From positions 1 through 64,000 of the forward strand of contig JAEINQ010000001.1 of assembly GCA_016342285.1 (NCBI GenBank): 64,000 bases of DNA. The letters run 5' to 3'. The stretch's first letter is position 1. Every line of letters starts with the position of its first letter. This document shows, in pieces, positions 44,424 to 52,505 of this stretch. Position numbers and translations under genes: made by a program. The stretch is from Desulfobacterales bacterium (GTDB lineage Bacteria > Desulfobacterota > Desulfobacteria > Desulfobacterales > JAEINQ01). A model generated the notes under the pieces. The model was not told the DNA's origin, did no database searches, and worked only from the letters and a program-made list of their open reading frames with translations.

Positions 44424-44993
44424 TCAATGGCGCTTCTTTCTTTTCTTTCTCAGCTTCTTGAGATTTTTCCCACTGGCCCGCCGCTCCCTGCGTTCGGCAA
44501 GCTTTGTCTTGATGTCCTTCTGGTAAGTATTGACAGCGGAAAAAGAAAAATAATACCCCGCCACGGCCAGGGGCAGACCGACCACGACCCCGCCCAGGGT
44601 CATGGCCAGGAGAATCTCAGGGGTTTTTTGGATCAGGTGCAGCAGTCCCGACAGGTCGAATGCGCTCAACCCCTTGAAGTTATTTGACATGCCGATCATT
44701 TTGGCGCCGACGAAATAGGTCAGGCCATAGATGATTGGCGCCGTGAAGGGATTGGTGACCCAGACCGCCACGGCCGCGCTGATTTTGTTCCATTTGAGTA
44801 GCGCCGCAAAAAAGACGGCGATGGCCATCTGAAACCCCATGGTCGGCGACATCCCGATGAAGAGGCCCAGGGCGAATCCCAAGGCGATCTCCCGGGGGGT
44901 TCCGCGAATTTTGAGAAACCGCGTGTAGGTTTTCTGCAAGGATGCCAGGCCCGGCCTGCCAACCGGTTGTTCTTCGCTGGTTTGGGGTTCCAT
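44424..44993 (-). CDS. DUF2062 membrane protein
   Basis: The protein has 189 residues from ATG 44993 (start uncertain; 45002 and 45008 also possible). The DUF2062 core GTPREIALGFALGLFIGMSP, TMGFQMAIAVFFAALLKWNK and NPFTAPIIYGLTYFVGAKMI has three or four transmembrane segments. The C-terminus is highly basic (KTKLAERRERRASGKNLKKL, ending RKKRKKRH). DUF2062 proteins are small inner-membrane proteins of unknown activity. It ends close to the end of the convergent FlhB-like gene. Confidence 0.85.
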   Translation of the reverse strand: MEPQTSEEQPVGRPGLASLQKTYTRFLKIRGTPREIALGFALGLFIGMSPTMGFQMAIAVFFAALLKWNKISAAVAVWVTNPFTAPIIYGLTYFVGAKMIGMSNNFKGLSAFDLSGLLHLIQKTPEILLAMTLGGVVVGLPLAVAGYYFSFSAVNTYQKDIKTKLAERRERRASGKNLKKLRKKRKKRH

Positions 44994-45190
44994 TCTCACC
45001 ATGAACATAGGTTACTACGCAAGAAAATGCATGGGTTGCTCAACCCGGCCGCGGAACCGACAAGCGGCCACCAATGCCCCGCCGACAATCAAGAAATGAT
45101 ACATATCACCATCTCACCCGGTAAAAAAAGATTTTTCCGCGGCGTGTCGGGAATTTTTATTCAAAAAAATACCGCCATGGCCAAGGGCTG

Positions 45191-46030
45191 TCAGGCAGGC
45201 CGGGTCCAGGAGGTGTCAAAGCCGAGCTTCATGAGGCGGGCAATGCCGTCGTCCATATGCCGTCCCACCGCATGGATGCTGTGGGCGTCGTCTCCGGGTA
45301 CCACGGGGATCCCCAACTCGCGGGCTTGAAGGAGAATCGGTTCGGTCAGGTACGGTTCTGTCGCCCCCTTGGACAGGGCGGCCAGATTCAGGTCGAGGAT
45401 CAGGCCCAGGTCCCGGATCCGTTCCAGGTTACGCCGCACCCGAGCCTGGATAGCGGGGCTCCGAAACCGCTTGCCATAGTCGGTGTCAAAGATACGCACC
45501 AGGTCGAAATGACCGACGACTGCCGGCGCCAGAGCGTCAATCATCTCCAGTTGCTCGTCAAAATAGTGCAGATAAAGCGCCTCCACGCCACCCAGGGATT
45601 CGGCCGCGGCCTGATAGTCCGCCGGGCAGGTATCGATGGGCATGTTCGCCACATGATGGACGGACCCCACGATATAATCGGGGGAGAACTCCTTTCGAAG
45701 GTCTTTGACAAAAGGGATGGCACCGCTGTAGGTTTCCGTTTCAAACCCGACGAAAATGGTGATTCGATCGGCATAGCGGGCTTGATATTGCCGACAAAGG
45801 GCCATGTACCGGGCGAAGCGTTGATGCATGGCTTCGACCGTCAGGCCCAGGGCCACCTCGTCGGGGTATCGGAAGCGATCGGATACCGGTGGCATGTGCT
45901 CGGTGATGCCGACCCATGCATACCCCTGGTCGATGTAGGCACCGATCATCTGATCAAGGGTGTCGGCAGCATGGGCGCAGAACTCGCGGCTGTGGCCGCC
46001 GTGGACCGAAACCCAAGCCGGGTGATGCAT
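45191..46030 (-). CDS. Histidinol-phosphatase-type PHP-domain protein
   Basis: The protein has 279 residues from ATG 46030 (MHHPAWVSVHGGHSREFCAH), with GGAGAG 10 nt upstream; a TTG six codons earlier is unlikely. It is a PHP phosphoesterase of the HisK/HisJ type. Metal ligands are visible in VSVHGGHS, GITEHMPPV, FVGFETET, VGSVHHVANM, GHFDLVRIF and PGDDAHS. The length is near the 270 residues typical of monofunctional histidinol phosphatases. Other his genes are not nearby, so another phosphate ester is possible. Confidence 0.85.
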   Translation of the reverse strand: MHHPAWVSVHGGHSREFCAHAADTLDQMIGAYIDQGYAWVGITEHMPPVSDRFRYPDEVALGLTVEAMHQRFARYMALCRQYQARYADRITIFVGFETETYSGAIPFVKDLRKEFSPDYIVGSVHHVANMPIDTCPADYQAAAESLGGVEALYLHYFDEQLEMIDALAPAVVGHFDLVRIFDTDYGKRFRSPAIQARVRRNLERIRDLGLILDLNLAALSKGATEPYLTEPILLQARELGIPVVPGDDAHSIHAVGRHMDDGIARLMKLGFDTSWTRPA

Positions 46031-46101
46031 GGTTGAGGTTCTCTCCAATCGTTTTTCGCTTTGGGATAAAGGGCATCGAACCGGTCGATCCCGAGGCGAG
46101 G

Positions 46102-46470
46102 CTATGAGTCGACTTTCTCCTGAATGCGGCCCAGGGCCGCATCAATGGCGGTCAGTGTCGACTGCATGTCTTTCAGGTTCCGACCGATGCCCTCCGACTC
46201 GACGGAGGCGCCGCTATCGACGCCGGTGGATCGCGACTGATGATACCGCCGCTCTTCCAGAGCCAGAAAACGGTCCAGGCGCCGGCCGGTTTCGCGCATC
46301 TGGCCAGTGATCTCATCCAGGCGGATACCCAAAGCCACAATAAAATAGAGCAGGAGAAAATAAGCAAACACCAGCGGGCCCCAGCCCCAGATCCAGGCCC
46401 CCAACCAGGCAGACGTCATCAGTACCAGGGCGCTGGCGGCGTAAGGGTCTTTGAGCAGGCGGTATTTCAT
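46102..46470 (-). CDS. Small membrane protein with coiled-coil tail
   Basis: The protein has 122 residues from ATG 46470 (MKYRLLKDPYAASALVLMTS), with AGGGG upstream; the frame stays open to 46563. Two adjacent hydrophobic segments (AASALVLMTSAWLGAWIWGW and LVFAYFLLLYFIVALGI) form a hairpin in the membrane, followed by a charged helical tail (LDEITGQMRETGRRLDRFLA). No family is recognised. It is likely an inner-membrane protein with a cytoplasmic C-terminus. Confidence 0.65.
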   Translation of the reverse strand: MKYRLLKDPYAASALVLMTSAWLGAWIWGWGPLVFAYFLLLYFIVALGIRLDEITGQMRETGRRLDRFLALEERRYHQSRSTGVDSGASVESEGIGRNLKDMQSTLTAIDAALGRIQEKVDS

Positions 46471-46719
46471 GAACAGCCCCTGTGTCTGGTGCAAAGGTAT
46501 GGGTTCGGTATGGCGCAAGGCGCCGTCGGCCTGCCACTTGGCCTCCGCGGAGAAGCCGAACACACCGGAATGTCAGGTGTATCTTCTTTTTCCGGAATAA
46601 TCAAGGAGACTTCGAAAAACCCACGGGATGAACCATTGGCGCCGCTACCGGCCACAGGGCCCGCAAGTTGCCAGATGGTAACTCTTTCCAGCCGAACGGG
46701 TGGGATCGCCGAGGCCCTG

Positions 46720-46801
46720 GCTCCACACTTATTTGGGGCCAGTATCCCAGCCCCTTCCAGGGGCAAGCCAAAGCCTGGTCCTCTGGGCCAGGATTCTTTA
46801 C
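46720..46801 (-). repeat. Covarying-hairpin repeat, minus-strand copy
   Basis: The hairpin CCTGG-TCCTCTGGG-CCAGG (46774-46792) and the CCCCTTCCAGGGG hairpin (about 46751-46763) are present. This is the best match to the copy at 39693-39780. It lies in the 677-bp gene-free stretch 46471-47147. Confidence 0.8.
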
Positions 46802-46937
46802 TCCCCATGGCTCCTCCACCGCCTTGCATTTGCCCTGTTCCGCCTTATTATTGATTCTCGCCCTGTCGCCGGGCGGGCGTGGATCATGGCGAATCGCCAT
46901 GAAGGCGCTGTTTTCCTTCAAACCGAAAACCAAGATA

Positions 46938-46975
46938 GTGTCCGTCCACGAATCGGTTTTTGAGTGGATGGGCAC
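46938..46975. repeat. GTCCATCC-type palindromic repeat, copy 2
   Basis: GTGTCCGTCCAC (46938-46949) pairs with GTGGATGGGCAC (46964-46975) through two wobbles; the loop contains GAATCGGTTTTT, shared with the copy at 53569. Confidence 0.8.
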
Positions 46976-47033
46976 TCAAGGACGTTTCCACTTCATAAAT
47001 GTGAATTTTTGTCCAAGGTCAAGGAAATCGTTG

Positions 47034-47076
47034 CCATTGCGCGGAGGCGTAGCGCGCTACGCCGCACAAGCAATGG
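47034..47076. repeat. GC-rich palindrome upstream of the TPR gene
   Basis: A perfect 18-nt palindrome GGCGTAGCGCGCTACGCC (47046-47063) sits inside an outer pair CCATTGC/GCAATGG (47034-47040, 47070-47076). It may be an operator or a fold-back element; the TPR gene starts 72 nt downstream. Confidence 0.7.
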
Positions 47077-47147
47077 TGTCGATTGACGCAGAGATTGGGC
47101 AAAAAGGCTATTTATGGATGGAAGCGAGATAACATCAGGGGAGACCC

Positions 47148-47795
47148 ATGGCAAAAAAACGGAACGAAACGCCAAAGAGCAATCGTAACGGCCGATTCAC
47201 CGGGGAAACCCTGGGTATCGTGGCTTTCGTATGCATCGCGGTTGGCTTTCTGCTGGGGGTGGCATTCACGATTTACCGAACCGACGCCGGTGCCCCCATG
47301 CCGGCCGGCATGCCGCCCCGTGCGGACAACAACGGATCTCAGTCGCCGGACATGACCGCCCGCATCGCCCAACTGACTGAAGAAGCGGCCCGACATCCGG
47401 ACAATCCCAAGCTCTGGGTGGAACTGGGGCATCATTATTTCGACACAAACAACGCAGCCAAGGCCATCGAGGCGTATCGTAAAGCCCTCGACCTGGAACC
47501 CGACAGTGCCGATGTCTGGACTGACATGGGGGTCATGTACCGCCGCAGCGGCAACCCGAAAGAGGCTGTGGCCGCCTTTGACCGGGCCATGGCCATCGCC
47601 CCGAATCATGAGGTATCACGATTCAACAAAGGGATCGTCTTGCTCCACGACCTGAACGATTCCCAGGGGGCCATCAAGGCGTGGGAGGATCTGCTTCGAA
47701 TTAATCCACTGGCCATGGGCCCCAACGGCCAGAGCATCGACGAACTCATTGGACACTTCCGGTCCCAGATGGCGTCCGGCAAGGAAAAAAAGTGA
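47148..47795 (+). CDS. Membrane-anchored TPR protein
   Basis: The protein has 215 residues, with AGGGGAGA 5-6 nt before the ATG. Residues 20-43 form one transmembrane helix (LGIVAFVCIAVGFLLGVAFT). Three tetratricopeptide-like repeats follow: DNPKLWVELGHHYFDTNNAA, DSADVWTDMGVMYRRSGNPK and NHEVSRFNKGIVLLHDLNDS. It resembles the CcmH/NrfG-type and 'TPR-repeat' periplasmic proteins seen near heme-lyase genes, though none is here. A protein-binding scaffold is inferred. TrmO starts 8 nt after its stop. Confidence 0.85.
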   Translation: MAKKRNETPKSNRNGRFTGETLGIVAFVCIAVGFLLGVAFTIYRTDAGAPMPAGMPPRADNNGSQSPDMTARIAQLTEEAARHPDNPKLWVELGHHYFDTNNAAKAIEAYRKALDLEPDSADVWTDMGVMYRRSGNPKEAVAAFDRAMAIAPNHEVSRFNKGIVLLHDLNDSQGAIKAWEDLLRINPLAMGPNGQSIDELIGHFRSQMASGKEKK

Positions 47796-47802
47796 CGCGT
47801 CA

Positions 47803-48516
47803 ATGAACGACAGGTTTTCCCCCATCGGCGTTATCCATTCGTGCTTCAAGGAAAAATTCGGTATCCCCCGGCAGCCGGGTCTGGCGGTGGAAGCGACCGC
47901 CACCCTGGAACTCTTTGCCCCCTATGACTGCATGGAGGCCTTGCGTGGACTCGAAGCCGTCTCCCACATCTGGGTTCTGTTCGTTTTTCACGCCAACGGG
48001 CAAAAACGGTGGTCGCCCACCGTCCGCCCCCCGAGACTGGGAGGAAACCGTCGGATAGGGGTCTTTGCCACGCGGTCCGGATTTCGACCCAACCCCATCG
48101 GCATGTCAGCGGTGCGCCTCACGGGCTTTGACCGACAAAACGGAACCACCCGGCTTCATCTAAAAGGGGTCGACCTGCTGGACGGCACGCCAGTGCTGGA
48201 CATCAAACCGTATCTACCCTACGCCGACGCCATTTTCAGCGCCGAAACCGGCTTTGCCAAAAATCGACCGGAACCGACGCTGGAAGTGGTTTTCCTTCCC
48301 CCGGCGCGGACTGTTTGTCTGGAAAAATCCAAAGCCTGGGGCATGGACATCGAAACCCTCATCGTTGAAGTCCTCGCCGGTGATCCCCGGCCGGCATACA
48401 CCACCGGCAGCGACGGGAGCCGGAACTTCGGCATCCGCCTACTCGATTTCGACCTGCGCTGGCGGGTCGAAGACCATACCGCCGTTGTCACGGCCCTGGT
48501 TCCCATCACCGATTGA
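47803..48516 (+). CDS. trmO: tRNA (N6-threonylcarbamoyladenosine(37)-N6)-methyltransferase TrmO-like
   Basis: The protein has 237 residues from ATG 47803 (MNDRFSPIGVIHSCFKEKFG), 8 nt after the TPR gene. The conserved SAM-binding and core motifs are RIGVFATRSGFRPNPIGMSA, LHLKGVDLLDGTPVLDIKPY and PYADAIF. TrmO methylates t6A37 of threonine tRNAs. The length and motifs match the family, including a C-terminal extension with a second small domain (about residues 150-237). Confidence 0.92.
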   Translation: MNDRFSPIGVIHSCFKEKFGIPRQPGLAVEATATLELFAPYDCMEALRGLEAVSHIWVLFVFHANGQKRWSPTVRPPRLGGNRRIGVFATRSGFRPNPIGMSAVRLTGFDRQNGTTRLHLKGVDLLDGTPVLDIKPYLPYADAIFSAETGFAKNRPEPTLEVVFLPPARTVCLEKSKAWGMDIETLIVEVLAGDPRPAYTTGSDGSRNFGIRLLDFDLRWRVEDHTAVVTALVPITD

Positions 48517-48542
48517 TACTCCCGCTATCCCTTTAAACAGCC

Positions 48543-48575
48543 GTCCATCCACGACCGAACGATTCGTGGTTGGGC
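48543..48575. repeat. GTCCATCC-type palindromic repeat, copy 3
   Basis: GTCCATCCACGA (48543-48554) pairs with TCGTGGTTGGGC (48564-48575); one end base pair is a wobble and the loop is CCGAACGAT. It lies just after trmO. Confidence 0.7.
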
Positions 48576-48627
48576 CCTGAAGAACGCCCCATGCCTGGGC
48601 CCGCCGGCACCAGGGATCAGCCCACGC

Positions 48628-48656
48628 TTGACACGTACTGAAAAAAACAATACGTA
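48628..48656 (+). promoter_or_regulatory. Promoter with palindromic operator before the ribbon-helix-helix gene
   Basis: TTGACA (48628-48633) and TACGTA (48651-48656) are 17 bp apart. ACGTA (48633-48637 region) and TACGT (48651-48655) form an inverted repeat that overlaps the core promoter, a plausible operator for the ribbon-helix-helix protein 80 bp downstream. Confidence 0.45.
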
Positions 48657-48733
48657 ATATCCCACTTGTTACGCATTAAGCCCACACCGCACCATCGTCC
48701 ATGAGACCGACAATCACTCAAGGAGGCCTGCTC

Positions 48734-49219
48734 ATGGCCAAACGGGTTACCATCAGCGTGCCGGATGAACTGCACGAAAAGATGAATCAGTGGCGGACGT
48801 CGTTTAATTTCTCCAAGATTTTTCAACGGGCGGTATCCAGCATGATCCAAAAACGCGAGTCGTTCCAGGAACAGGTGCGAAACAGCCTGGATCTGACAGC
48901 CGTCGTGACACGCCTGCGCAAGGAAAAACAGGAAACCGAATCCGACTACTCTGAAAAGGGTCGACGAAAAGGCCTGGCCTGGAGCCGTGCGGCCCATTAC
49001 CAGGAAATTCAGTACGCACTGGCCTGGGAACCCGATGATCATCCGACCCGGGATGCCGTTCTGGGCGACTACTTCGAGGAGGCCTTCAAGGTCAGGCCAC
49101 CCCTGAACGTCGCCGGCAAGCAAGGCGCACCGGAAACCGAAACACTGACCAAGGCTTTTGTCTGTGGGTGGCAGGACGGGGTCCGGGAGTTCTGGAACGA
49201 GGTCAAGGATCGGATTTAG
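48734..49219 (+). CDS. Ribbon-helix-helix (CopG/Arc-like) protein with C-terminal domain
   Basis: The protein has 161 residues from ATG 48734, with AAGGAGG 8 nt upstream. The N-terminal 45 residues (MAKRVTISVPDELHEKMNQW, then FNFSKIFQRAVSSMIQKRES) are a ribbon-helix-helix DNA-binding domain. The remainder is a charged region (LRKEKQETESDYSEKGRRKG) and a C-terminal globular part. No toxin gene follows in the same operon (plsC comes next). Autoregulation through the palindromic promoter is likely. It might be an orphan antitoxin-like regulator. Confidence 0.8.
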   Translation: MAKRVTISVPDELHEKMNQWRTSFNFSKIFQRAVSSMIQKRESFQEQVRNSLDLTAVVTRLRKEKQETESDYSEKGRRKGLAWSRAAHYQEIQYALAWEPDDHPTRDAVLGDYFEEAFKVRPPLNVAGKQGAPETETLTKAFVCGWQDGVREFWNEVKDRI

Positions 49220-49258
49220 CGTGGCGATCTTCCTTGGGGAACAAAAAAGGATGTCCCG

Positions 49259-50014
49259 ATGAAAAACATGCTCTATCAGCCCTACAAGTGGTTCTTCGCC
49301 TTTCCTTCCCTGGTCCTTTCGACGATTTTTTTCAGCGTGTTGTCCATTATACTGGCCAAACTGGTCAACCCGAAAACAGGACGGGTGGTGGGTGGCACCG
49401 CCTGGGCGAAGTTTATCGGGGTTATTACCCCCATGCAGGTCACGGTCCACGGCCTGGAGCATATCGACCGGCGCCAGTCCTACGTTATCGCCTCAAACCA
49501 TCAGAGCCATTTCGATATTCTGGTCATCTACGGATGGATGGGTATCGACCCCATGTGGGTCATGAAACAGGAGCTTCGAAAAATTCCCATCTTCGGTCTT
49601 GCCTGTGAAAAAGTGGGCATGATCTTCATTGACCGCTCCAACACCGAAACGGCTGTTCGGTCCCTCAAAACAGCCAAGACCCGGGTGGTCAACGGCAGTT
49701 CGGTCATTTTCTTTCCAGAAGGGACAAGAAGCCGGGACGGAAACCTGCGCCCGTTTAAGAAAGGGGCCTTCAAAATGGCCCTGGATCTGGAGCTTCCGAT
49801 TCTACCGGTCACCATTCTCGGTACCCGGAACATTCTGCCGCCAGACTCCCTGTCGTTATTTCCCGGCCGCGTCGAAATGACCATTCACCCGCCGGTGGAC
49901 ATCTCCGGCTATACCGGCGAGACCCTTCCCGGGCTGATGGAAGCGATTCGTCGACAGATCCTTTCACCCATGCCGCCTTCCTCCAAAGGCCTATCCAACG
50001 GATTGGAAGAATGA
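49259..50014 (+). CDS. 1-acyl-sn-glycerol-3-phosphate acyltransferase (PlsC-like)
   Basis: The protein has 251 residues. It transfers acyl chains to lysophosphatidic acid in phospholipid synthesis at the inner membrane. The catalytic motif NHQSHFD (HxxxxD) is at about residue 80 and the substrate motif FPEGTRSRDG at about 157. An N-terminal hydrophobic segment (FFAFPSLVLSTIFFSVLSII) anchors it. It starts 39 nt after the ribbon-helix-helix gene, so the two may be co-transcribed. Confidence 0.92.
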   Translation: MKNMLYQPYKWFFAFPSLVLSTIFFSVLSIILAKLVNPKTGRVVGGTAWAKFIGVITPMQVTVHGLEHIDRRQSYVIASNHQSHFDILVIYGWMGIDPMWVMKQELRKIPIFGLACEKVGMIFIDRSNTETAVRSLKTAKTRVVNGSSVIFFPEGTRSRDGNLRPFKKGAFKMALDLELPILPVTILGTRNILPPDSLSLFPGRVEMTIHPPVDISGYTGETLPGLMEAIRRQILSPMPPSSKGLSNGLEE

Positions 50015-50053
50015 TACGGATCAAAACCGTCGTTGTTTTGTAAAGACCCATGC

Positions 50054-50205
50054 AAAGAATCCTGGCCCAGAGGAACAGGCTTTGGCTGGCCCTTGAAAGG
50101 ATTGGGGTTGCCGACGCCATATAATTGTGGCGTCACTTGCATCGCTTGTCTTGGCAGGGCCAATTGATTCTGACCATGCCCTTAGGGCATGAATTCACAT
50201 GTTTG
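50054..50205 (+). repeat. Composite hairpin-repeat units between plsC and the next gene
   Basis: 50054-50135 holds CCTGG-CCCAGAGGA-ACAGG (50061-50079, one mismatch) and a CCCTTGAAAGG arm. 50166-50192 holds CCATG-CCCTTAGGG-CATG (50174-50191), a further member with a different stem. Confidence 0.7.
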
Positions 50206-50248
50206 AACCGGCCGGCAATCCCCGGCGCGGCCAGTTCAGGAGTAGCCC

Positions 50249-50620
50249 ATGGATCTTCAGACCGCCGTGATGGCCTTTGCCCAAAGCGACAAGATCAAAT
50301 CCGGCCTGATCTGGGCATCCCATCTGGCCGCCATGCACCCCGGCCTTTCTCCAATGGAAAAACGCGGTGCGGCAGTGACCATCCGCGCCCTGTTGACCAT
50401 GATTGCCGATGAATTGCACCTGGCCCGGCGCACTGCCGGTGGCCCGGCCTGGGCAGAAGCGGAAAAACACATGGACCTGGCCCTGGTCATGGCCCATTCC
50501 GGGGTGATCGAAGAGTCGGCATTTCACATGACCCGGGCCCTGGGCCGGGTGACCGATGTGGGGCAGCGGGCCCTGGGGGTGTTGAAGGACCACGGCATGG
50601 TCAAAGGCGGCCCGTCATGA
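50249..50620 (+). CDS. Small helical protein of unknown function
   Basis: The protein has 123 residues, with CAGGAG 7 nt before the ATG. It is predicted mostly helical: MDLQTAVMAFAQSDKIKSGL, EKRGAAVTIRALLTMIADEL, and a His-rich middle (AWAEAEKHMDLALVMAHSGV). No motif of a known family is recognised. Its stop overlaps the following ATG (ATGA), which once coupled it to another gene now reduced to a fragment. Confidence 0.7.
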   Translation: MDLQTAVMAFAQSDKIKSGLIWASHLAAMHPGLSPMEKRGAAVTIRALLTMIADELHLARRTAGGPAWAEAEKHMDLALVMAHSGVIEESAFHMTRALGRVTDVGQRALGVLKDHGMVKGGPS

Positions 50621-50826
50621 CGCGCCCCCCGGTCATTCTGGTTACCGGTGCCTCGGGCCTTTTTCGAGAACTGCCCGGCTTGAGGCTTCACAATACCATT
50701 TCGTTGACCGCAGACAATCAATCCTTTGCCATACTATCCGTGAAATTTTTGAAATTGTTTCGCTTTTCGGATTTCGTGCTTCGGATTTGGTTGCGGCTAT
50801 GCCGCGCGATGGAATCCGCGGATTAA
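50617..50826 (+). pseudogene. Remnant of an SDR-type gene fused to intergenic sequence
   Basis: The frame begins MTRPPVILVTGASG, a typical start of an NAD(P)-binding Rossmann (SDR) protein, coupled to the previous gene by ATGA. After 14 residues the similarity ends and the sequence becomes AT-rich with direct-repeat-like TTTCGTGCTTCGGATTTGG. The body of the gene is missing, so this looks like a deletion remnant. Confidence 0.4.
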
Positions 50827-50890
50827 AGTCCGGAGGCTTTTTGGCCGATGCAATGGGTAACCGAACGTCAAACCGGAAAGGAACCACCCC

Positions 50891-51112
50891 ATGGAATCGA
50901 TGCTGCTGGCCATTTTTCATATCGCCTTTGTCTCGGCCGTCTATTGTGCCGCCTACCGCCAGGGGCTGCGGGCGTCCGAAGCGCGGACCCGGGCCATCGT
51001 GGAGCAGTTCAATTATCCACTGGAGGACCTTGTCGAAAAGCTCAACCGTGAGGTTGAAAAGAGTGTGGATATTCATGGCCGCAAGGACGCAACACCCACC
51101 GAAGAAAAATAA
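50891..51112 (+). CDS. Small membrane protein
   Basis: The protein has 73 residues, with GGAAAGGAA about 8 nt before the ATG. The N-terminal hydrophobic stretch MLLAIFHIAFVSAVYCAAYR is one transmembrane helix, followed by a charged amphipathic helix (ASEARTRAIVEQFNYPLEDL) and a polar tail. No family recognised. A stem-loop follows at 51146-51173. Confidence 0.6.
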   Translation: MESMLLAIFHIAFVSAVYCAAYRQGLRASEARTRAIVEQFNYPLEDLVEKLNREVEKSVDIHGRKDATPTEEK

Positions 51113-51145
51113 TCCCCCACCCTTTCATTGTGCCCAAAATTGGAA

Positions 51146-51173
51146 AGCCCCCGGCACCAAAGTGCCGGGGGCT
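51146..51173. terminator. Stem-loop terminator candidate
   Basis: A perfect 12-bp GC-rich stem (51146-51157 with 51162-51173) has a CAAA loop. No U-tract follows on the plus strand; on the minus strand TTTCC and AATTTT follow. Weak or bidirectional terminator. Confidence 0.5.
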
Positions 51174-51290
51174 CGTACAGGAGGGTAGCGGGGACGCTGA
51201 CCAAGCATCCCCCGAGGTTTGAAGAGAGGTTCTTCTACCCCTTGTATCGGCCGGTCCAGCCGAGGACTTGAGCTTATTTCCCGTCCATAT

Positions 51291-51327
51291 GTGTCCATCC
51301 GCTAAAAAACCTTGTGCGAATGGACAC
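51291..51327. repeat. GTCCATCC-type palindromic repeat, copy 4
   Basis: GTGTCCATCCGC (51291-51302) pairs with GCGAATGGACAC (51316-51327), with an A/C mismatch; the loop is TAAAAAACCTTGT. Confidence 0.75.
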
Positions 51328-51359
51328 GATCCTAAAATACGGCCGCACCCAGGCAGCGG

Positions 51360-52373
51360 TCAGGCACCGGCTGTAACCGTATGGAAGATGGCCCGAATCT
51401 GTTCACAGAGGATCTCGAACTGCTTCGGGTAAAGGGACTGGGCCCCGTCGCTCAGGGCCTTTTCCGGTTCGTGATGGACCTCCACCATGAGCCCGTGGGC
51501 ATTTCCGGCGATGGCGGCCCGGCTCATGGGAATGACCAGGTCCCGTCTTCCCACCGCGTGGCTCGGATCCACAATGACAGGCAGGTGGCTTTCGTTTCTC
51601 ACATAGGGGACGGCGGACAGATCGAGGGTGTTGCGGCTGTGGCGGACAAAGGTGCGGACACCCCGCTCACAGAGCACCACCTGGGCATTTCCCCCCTCGA
51701 GAATATATTCGGCGGCCATGAGCCATTCATCAATGGTGGCCGACATGCCCCGTTTGAGCATCACCGGCTTTTTCGCCTTGCCGGCCCGGCGCAACAAGCT
51801 GAAATTCTGCATGTTCCGGGTCCCGATCTGGATCATGTCGGCATGGGCCTCCACCAGATCGAAGCTCTCCTCATCAATGACCTCGGTCACTACCGGCATG
51901 CCGGTTTCTTCCCGCACCCGGGTCAGAATTTTAAGTCCCTCTTCGCCCAGCCCCTGGAAGGAATAGGGTGAGGTTCTCGGCTTGAACGCCCCGCCCCGGA
52001 AAATACCGGCACCGGCCTTGCGGACAAGCCGGGCAATGGTCAGGGCCTGTTGCTCACTCTCAATGGCACAGGGTCCGGCGATCAGGGTCAGATGCCCGTT
52101 GCCGATGGGAACCCCGCCCACATCCACAACGGTATCCTCGGGTTTAAACTCCCGACCGACCAGCTTGTAAGGGCGGGTGACCGGTATGGCGTCCTTGACA
52201 CCCGGCAGGCCGGAAAAGAACGACACATCCACCGGCCCCTTATTGTTCAACACACCGATGGAAACCCGTTCGCCGCCGGGTATGGGTCGGGCGGTGCACC
52301 CTCTGGATTCAATGGCGGCGACCACGGCCGCGATCTGATCCGCCGTTGCCAGTTGTTTCATAACGATAAGCAT
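51360..52373 (-). CDS. aroF: 3-deoxy-7-phosphoheptulonate synthase (DAHP synthase), type I-beta
   Basis: The protein has 337 residues, with AAGGAGG before the ATG. It makes DAHP from phosphoenolpyruvate and erythrose 4-phosphate, the first shikimate-pathway step. The N-terminal 70 residues (MLIVMKQLATADQIAAVVAA) form a ferredoxin-like regulatory domain. The catalytic barrel has TLIAGPCAIESEQQ, FKPRTSPYSFQGLG, KRGMSATIDEW, VRHSRNTLDLSAVP and VEVHHEPEKALSDGAQSLYP. It is behind a tryptophan-codon leader and a terminator (52442-52619), so expression should follow Trp-tRNA charging. Confidence 0.96.
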   Translation of the reverse strand: MLIVMKQLATADQIAAVVAAIESRGCTARPIPGGERVSIGVLNNKGPVDVSFFSGLPGVKDAIPVTRPYKLVGREFKPEDTVVDVGGVPIGNGHLTLIAGPCAIESEQQALTIARLVRKAGAGIFRGGAFKPRTSPYSFQGLGEEGLKILTRVREETGMPVVTEVIDEESFDLVEAHADMIQIGTRNMQNFSLLRRAGKAKKPVMLKRGMSATIDEWLMAAEYILEGGNAQVVLCERGVRTFVRHSRNTLDLSAVPYVRNESHLPVIVDPSHAVGRRDLVIPMSRAAIAGNAHGLMVEVHHEPEKALSDGAQSLYPKQFEILCEQIRAIFHTVTAGA

Positions 52374-52441
52374 GGGAAGTCCTCCTTAAAACGGGAAAGT
52401 CGTTCTTGAGCGTTCAGTAAAGAATCCTGGTCCACAGCCCC

Positions 52442-52482
52442 AAAACCAAAAGGACCGTGGCCCCTCCAGGGGGTCACGGTCC
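52442..52482 (-). terminator. Attenuator terminator of aroF
   Basis: On the minus strand a long stem (52475-52482 with 52452-52459, then CCCC/GGGG inside) is followed by UUUUGGUUUU (52451-52442). It lies 24 nt after the leader-peptide stop and 68 nt before aroF. An alternative pairing, 52531-52536 with 52469-52474 plus 52524-52528 with 52484-52488, would use bases of its 5' arm and act as an antiterminator. Confidence 0.85.
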
Positions 52483-52505
52483 GCCTGCAATGATGTCCGA
52501 TGGAA

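Noticed and set aside
51146..51173. Strong terminator after the small membrane protein gene
   Set aside because: The stem is perfect but lacks a U-tract on the plus strand; kept only as a moderate candidate.
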